A program made the position numbers and the translations under genes. Source: Clostridia bacterium (GTDB taxonomy: Bacteria > Bacillota_A > Clostridia > Christensenellales > Aristaeellaceae). Taken from it: DNA of 6,256 nt. The first letter of the stretch is position 1, and every line of letters starts with the position of its first letter. The notes below the pieces were generated by a model that was given only the letters and a program-made list of their open reading frames with translations, did no database searches and was not told the origin of the DNA. The stretch covers positions 1 to 6,256 of the forward strand of contig JAFQGN010000128.1 in assembly GCA_017398245.1 (NCBI GenBank), in the 5' to 3' direction. Positions 5,293 through 6,256 of the stretch are shown here, in pieces.

Positions 5293-5991
5293 ATGCTGGG
5301 TGTATGGGCAAATCCGATTTTGGTCATCGTTGGCGCGATCGCAGGCACGCTGCTCAAAGGCGGCATCCCAGAGCGTTTCCGCAAGATCCTGATGCAGGGC
5401 TTGGGCCTGTGCGTCGCGCTGATCGGCATTTCCGGCGCGATCGAGACCGCCAACGTGCTTGTGGTCATCCTGTCCATCGTGGCCGGAGCGATCATCGGTG
5501 AGGCGCTGCGCATCGAGGAGCGGCTGAACCGCTTCGGCGATTGGGCGCAGGCGAAGATGGCGCGCCCCGGCGATACGGGCTTTGGACAGGGCTTCGTCAG
5601 CGCAACGCTGCTGTTCTGCGTGGGGTCAATGGCTGTGGTCGGCTCGCTGGAGGCGGGCCTGAGCAACAACCCGGATACTTTGCTTGCCAAAACCGCGTTG
5701 GACGGCGTGACGAGCGTCGTTTTCGCCTCCACGATGGGCATCGGCGTGGCGTTTTCGGCGATCCCGCTGCTGCTGTATCAGGGCGGCATCGCGCTTCTGG
5801 CCGGAGTGGTCGGCCCGCTGCTGAGCGAGGCTGTGATCGTGGAAATGAGCGCGACGGGCAGTCTGCTGATCCTTGGCCTCGGCCTGAATATGCTGGAGGT
5901 GACCGGCGACAAGCCGATCAAGGTGGGCAATCTGCTCCCGGCCATATTTATGCCGATCGCGCTGCTCCCGCTGGTCGAGCTCCTCTTCTGA
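5293..5991 (+). CDS. DUF554 multi-pass membrane protein (YdfK/YqgA-like)
   Basis: This 232-residue integral membrane protein belongs to DUF554, found as YdfK in Bacillus and YqgA in Escherichia coli. A transport role is often supposed but unproven. Hydrophobic segments are visible at about residues 6-22, 33-50, 54-72, 98-117, 138-161, 163-180, 186-203 and 212-231, so six to eight membrane spans. Family signature stretches are FCVGSMAVVGSLEAGL (108-123), KTALDGVTSVVFAS (133-146) and GIGVAFSAIPLLLYQGG (149-165). A loop rich in Arg, Glu and Lys (73-95) separates the third and fourth spans. Length is normal. I start it at ATG 5293 because AAGGTGAG precedes it; GTG 5284 is the alternative. It lies 33 bases after ogg with no terminator between, so the two are probably co-transcribed, though no functional link is known to me. 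The family call is secure; the substrate, if any, is unknown. Confidence 0.93.
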   Translation: MLGVWANPILVIVGAIAGTLLKGGIPERFRKILMQGLGLCVALIGISGAIETANVLVVILSIVAGAIIGEALRIEERLNRFGDWAQAKMARPGDTGFGQGFVSATLLFCVGSMAVVGSLEAGLSNNPDTLLAKTALDGVTSVVFASTMGIGVAFSAIPLLLYQGGIALLAGVVGPLLSEAVIVEMSATGSLLILGLGLNMLEVTGDKPIKVGNLLPAIFMPIALLPLVELLF

Positions 5992-6009
5992 GCCTTGGGG
6001 AGAAACGGC

Positions 6010-6062
6010 GGGGACTCCGTCCCCTGCACCCCTGCCAAAGGGTTCTCACCCTTTGGGATCCC
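6010..6062. repeat. Two-hairpin palindromic element, dispersed-repeat type
   Basis: Just after the DUF554 stop come two perfect hairpins: GGGGAC/GTCCCC around TCC (6010-6024), and a 9-bp stem CCAAAGGGT with ACCCTTTGG around TCTC (6035-6056). They are joined by TGCACCCCTG, and the second runs into the palindrome GGGATCCC (6055-6062). From memory, closely similar 'GGGGACTCCGTCCCC ... CCAAAGGG' units are scattered between genes in many gut clostridial genomes, where they resemble REP elements or tiny non-autonomous transposons. Only one copy is in the window, so its repeated nature rests on that recollection. Neither hairpin has a T-tract, which argues against simple terminators. Confidence 0.6.
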
Positions 6063-6130
6063 ATCTTAGGGCTGAAATGGTATTTGAGGAAGCCGAACCT
6101 ATCGCAGGAACAATAAAGCCCAGAATGATT

Positions 6131-6164
6131 TCTTTTCAGGGAGTGAGAGGGCGGTTTTTCTTTT
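6131..6164 (+). terminator. Weak intrinsic terminator candidate after the DUF554 gene
   Basis: CTTTTCA (6132-6138) can pair with TGAGAGG (6144-6150), including two G-U pairs, around a GGGAG loop. After GCGG comes TTTTTCTTTT (6155-6164). The T-run is good but the stem is weak and set back four bases, so it is only a possible end for the ogg-DUF554 transcript. Confidence 0.3.
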
Positions 6165-6170
6165 GCCACA

Positions 6171-6238
6171 GTCGGCAGTGCCGGGAAGCCTTTGCTCCCG
6201 CCGCCGGCCAGTGACCGGTGACAATTGCTACTGCCGAT
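6171..6238 (+). other. Possible structured RNA: three-way-junction fold near the window edge
   Basis: TCGGCAGT (6172-6179) pairs exactly with ACTGCCGA (6230-6237), and G-U pairs can extend this at both ends. Inside are two further stems: CGGG, bulged A, AGC (6182-6189) with GCTCCCG (6194-6200) around a CTTT loop, and CGCCGG (6202-6207) with CCGGTG (6215-6220, one G-U) around CCAGTGA. The whole folds as a compact three-way junction with no open reading frame that I trust. It could be the leader of a gene beyond the right edge. I compared it from memory with the common riboswitches and matched none. Strand is uncertain because the dyads also fold on the minus strand. Confidence 0.35.
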
Positions 6239-6256
6239 ACTTTCGGGAGAACAGCA

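Noticed and set aside
4917..5741. A 274-codon minus-strand open frame across ogg and the DUF554 gene
   Set aside because: It spans the ends of two well-supported plus-strand genes, is Ser/Pro/Thr-rich and has no family signature.
5948..6256. A minus-strand frame open from the right edge through the palindromic repeat
   Set aside because: The frame is open by composition only. It begins with GTG (6169) without a convincing ribosome binding site and runs through hairpin repeats, a typical source of false hypothetical proteins.
6165..6256. Cobalamin riboswitch
   Set aside because: GCCGGGAAG and GCCAGTGA recall parts of cobalamin elements, but the conserved B12 box (GCCAGGAGACCTGCC type) is absent within the window and the stem order does not fit.
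1..6256. CRISPR array, prophage, transposase, tRNA or rRNA genes
   Set aside because: No regularly spaced repeats, integrase or transposase motifs, cloverleaf with CCA-like end, or rRNA signature sequence was seen on either strand.

Overview
The window is GC-rich DNA that reads as the chromosome of a spore-forming Gram-positive bacterium, most likely a gut-type clostridium (Clostridia, Oscillospirales-like; the family is a guess). Four things support this: strong AGGAGG-type ribosome binding sites, a GerW (YtfJ) sporulation gene, a bL27 made with a removable N-terminal extension next to its Prp protease, and an interspersed palindromic repeat of a kind I associate with clostridial genomes.

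Layout. (1) 1-903, minus strand: the N-terminal 301 codons of a HelD-type helicase that recycles RNA polymerase; the rest lies beyond the left edge. (2) 904-1088: a divergent intergenic region with a perfect TGCACA-N5-TGTGCA palindrome lying over candidate promoters for both directions. (3) 1089-3155, plus strand: three overlapping genes for a DUF2953 protein (YtfI-like), GerW/YtfJ and a secreted D-Ala-D-Ala carboxypeptidase (DacF-like), which form a translationally coupled sporulation and cell-wall operon. (4) 3168-4325: a ribosomal operon with a textbook sigma-A promoter (TTGACA-N18-TATAAT), a structured leader matching the position of the L21 leader, then rplU, prp, rpmA and an intrinsic terminator. 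(5) 4438-5991: an OGG1-type 8-oxoguanine DNA glycosylase followed 33 bases later by a DUF554 membrane protein. (6) 5992-6256: no gene; a two-hairpin dispersed-repeat-like element, a weak terminator candidate, and a compact three-way-junction fold near the right edge.

How the parts work together. HelD pulls stalled RNA polymerase off DNA. The ytfI-ytfJ-dacF group joins a spore germination protein to a peptidoglycan-trimming enzyme. In the ribosomal operon Prp trims the N-terminal extension of the bL27 encoded immediately after it, so protease and substrate are made together. The glycosylase starts base-excision repair of oxidised guanine; its link with the DUF554 protein is positional only.

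Most of the window is conserved core genome. I do not see a defence system, prophage, transposase or CRISPR array. The least explained pieces are the divergent palindrome (953-969), possible alternative folds in the rplU leader (3205-3226), the dispersed repeat (6010-6062) and the three-way-junction fold (6171-6238).
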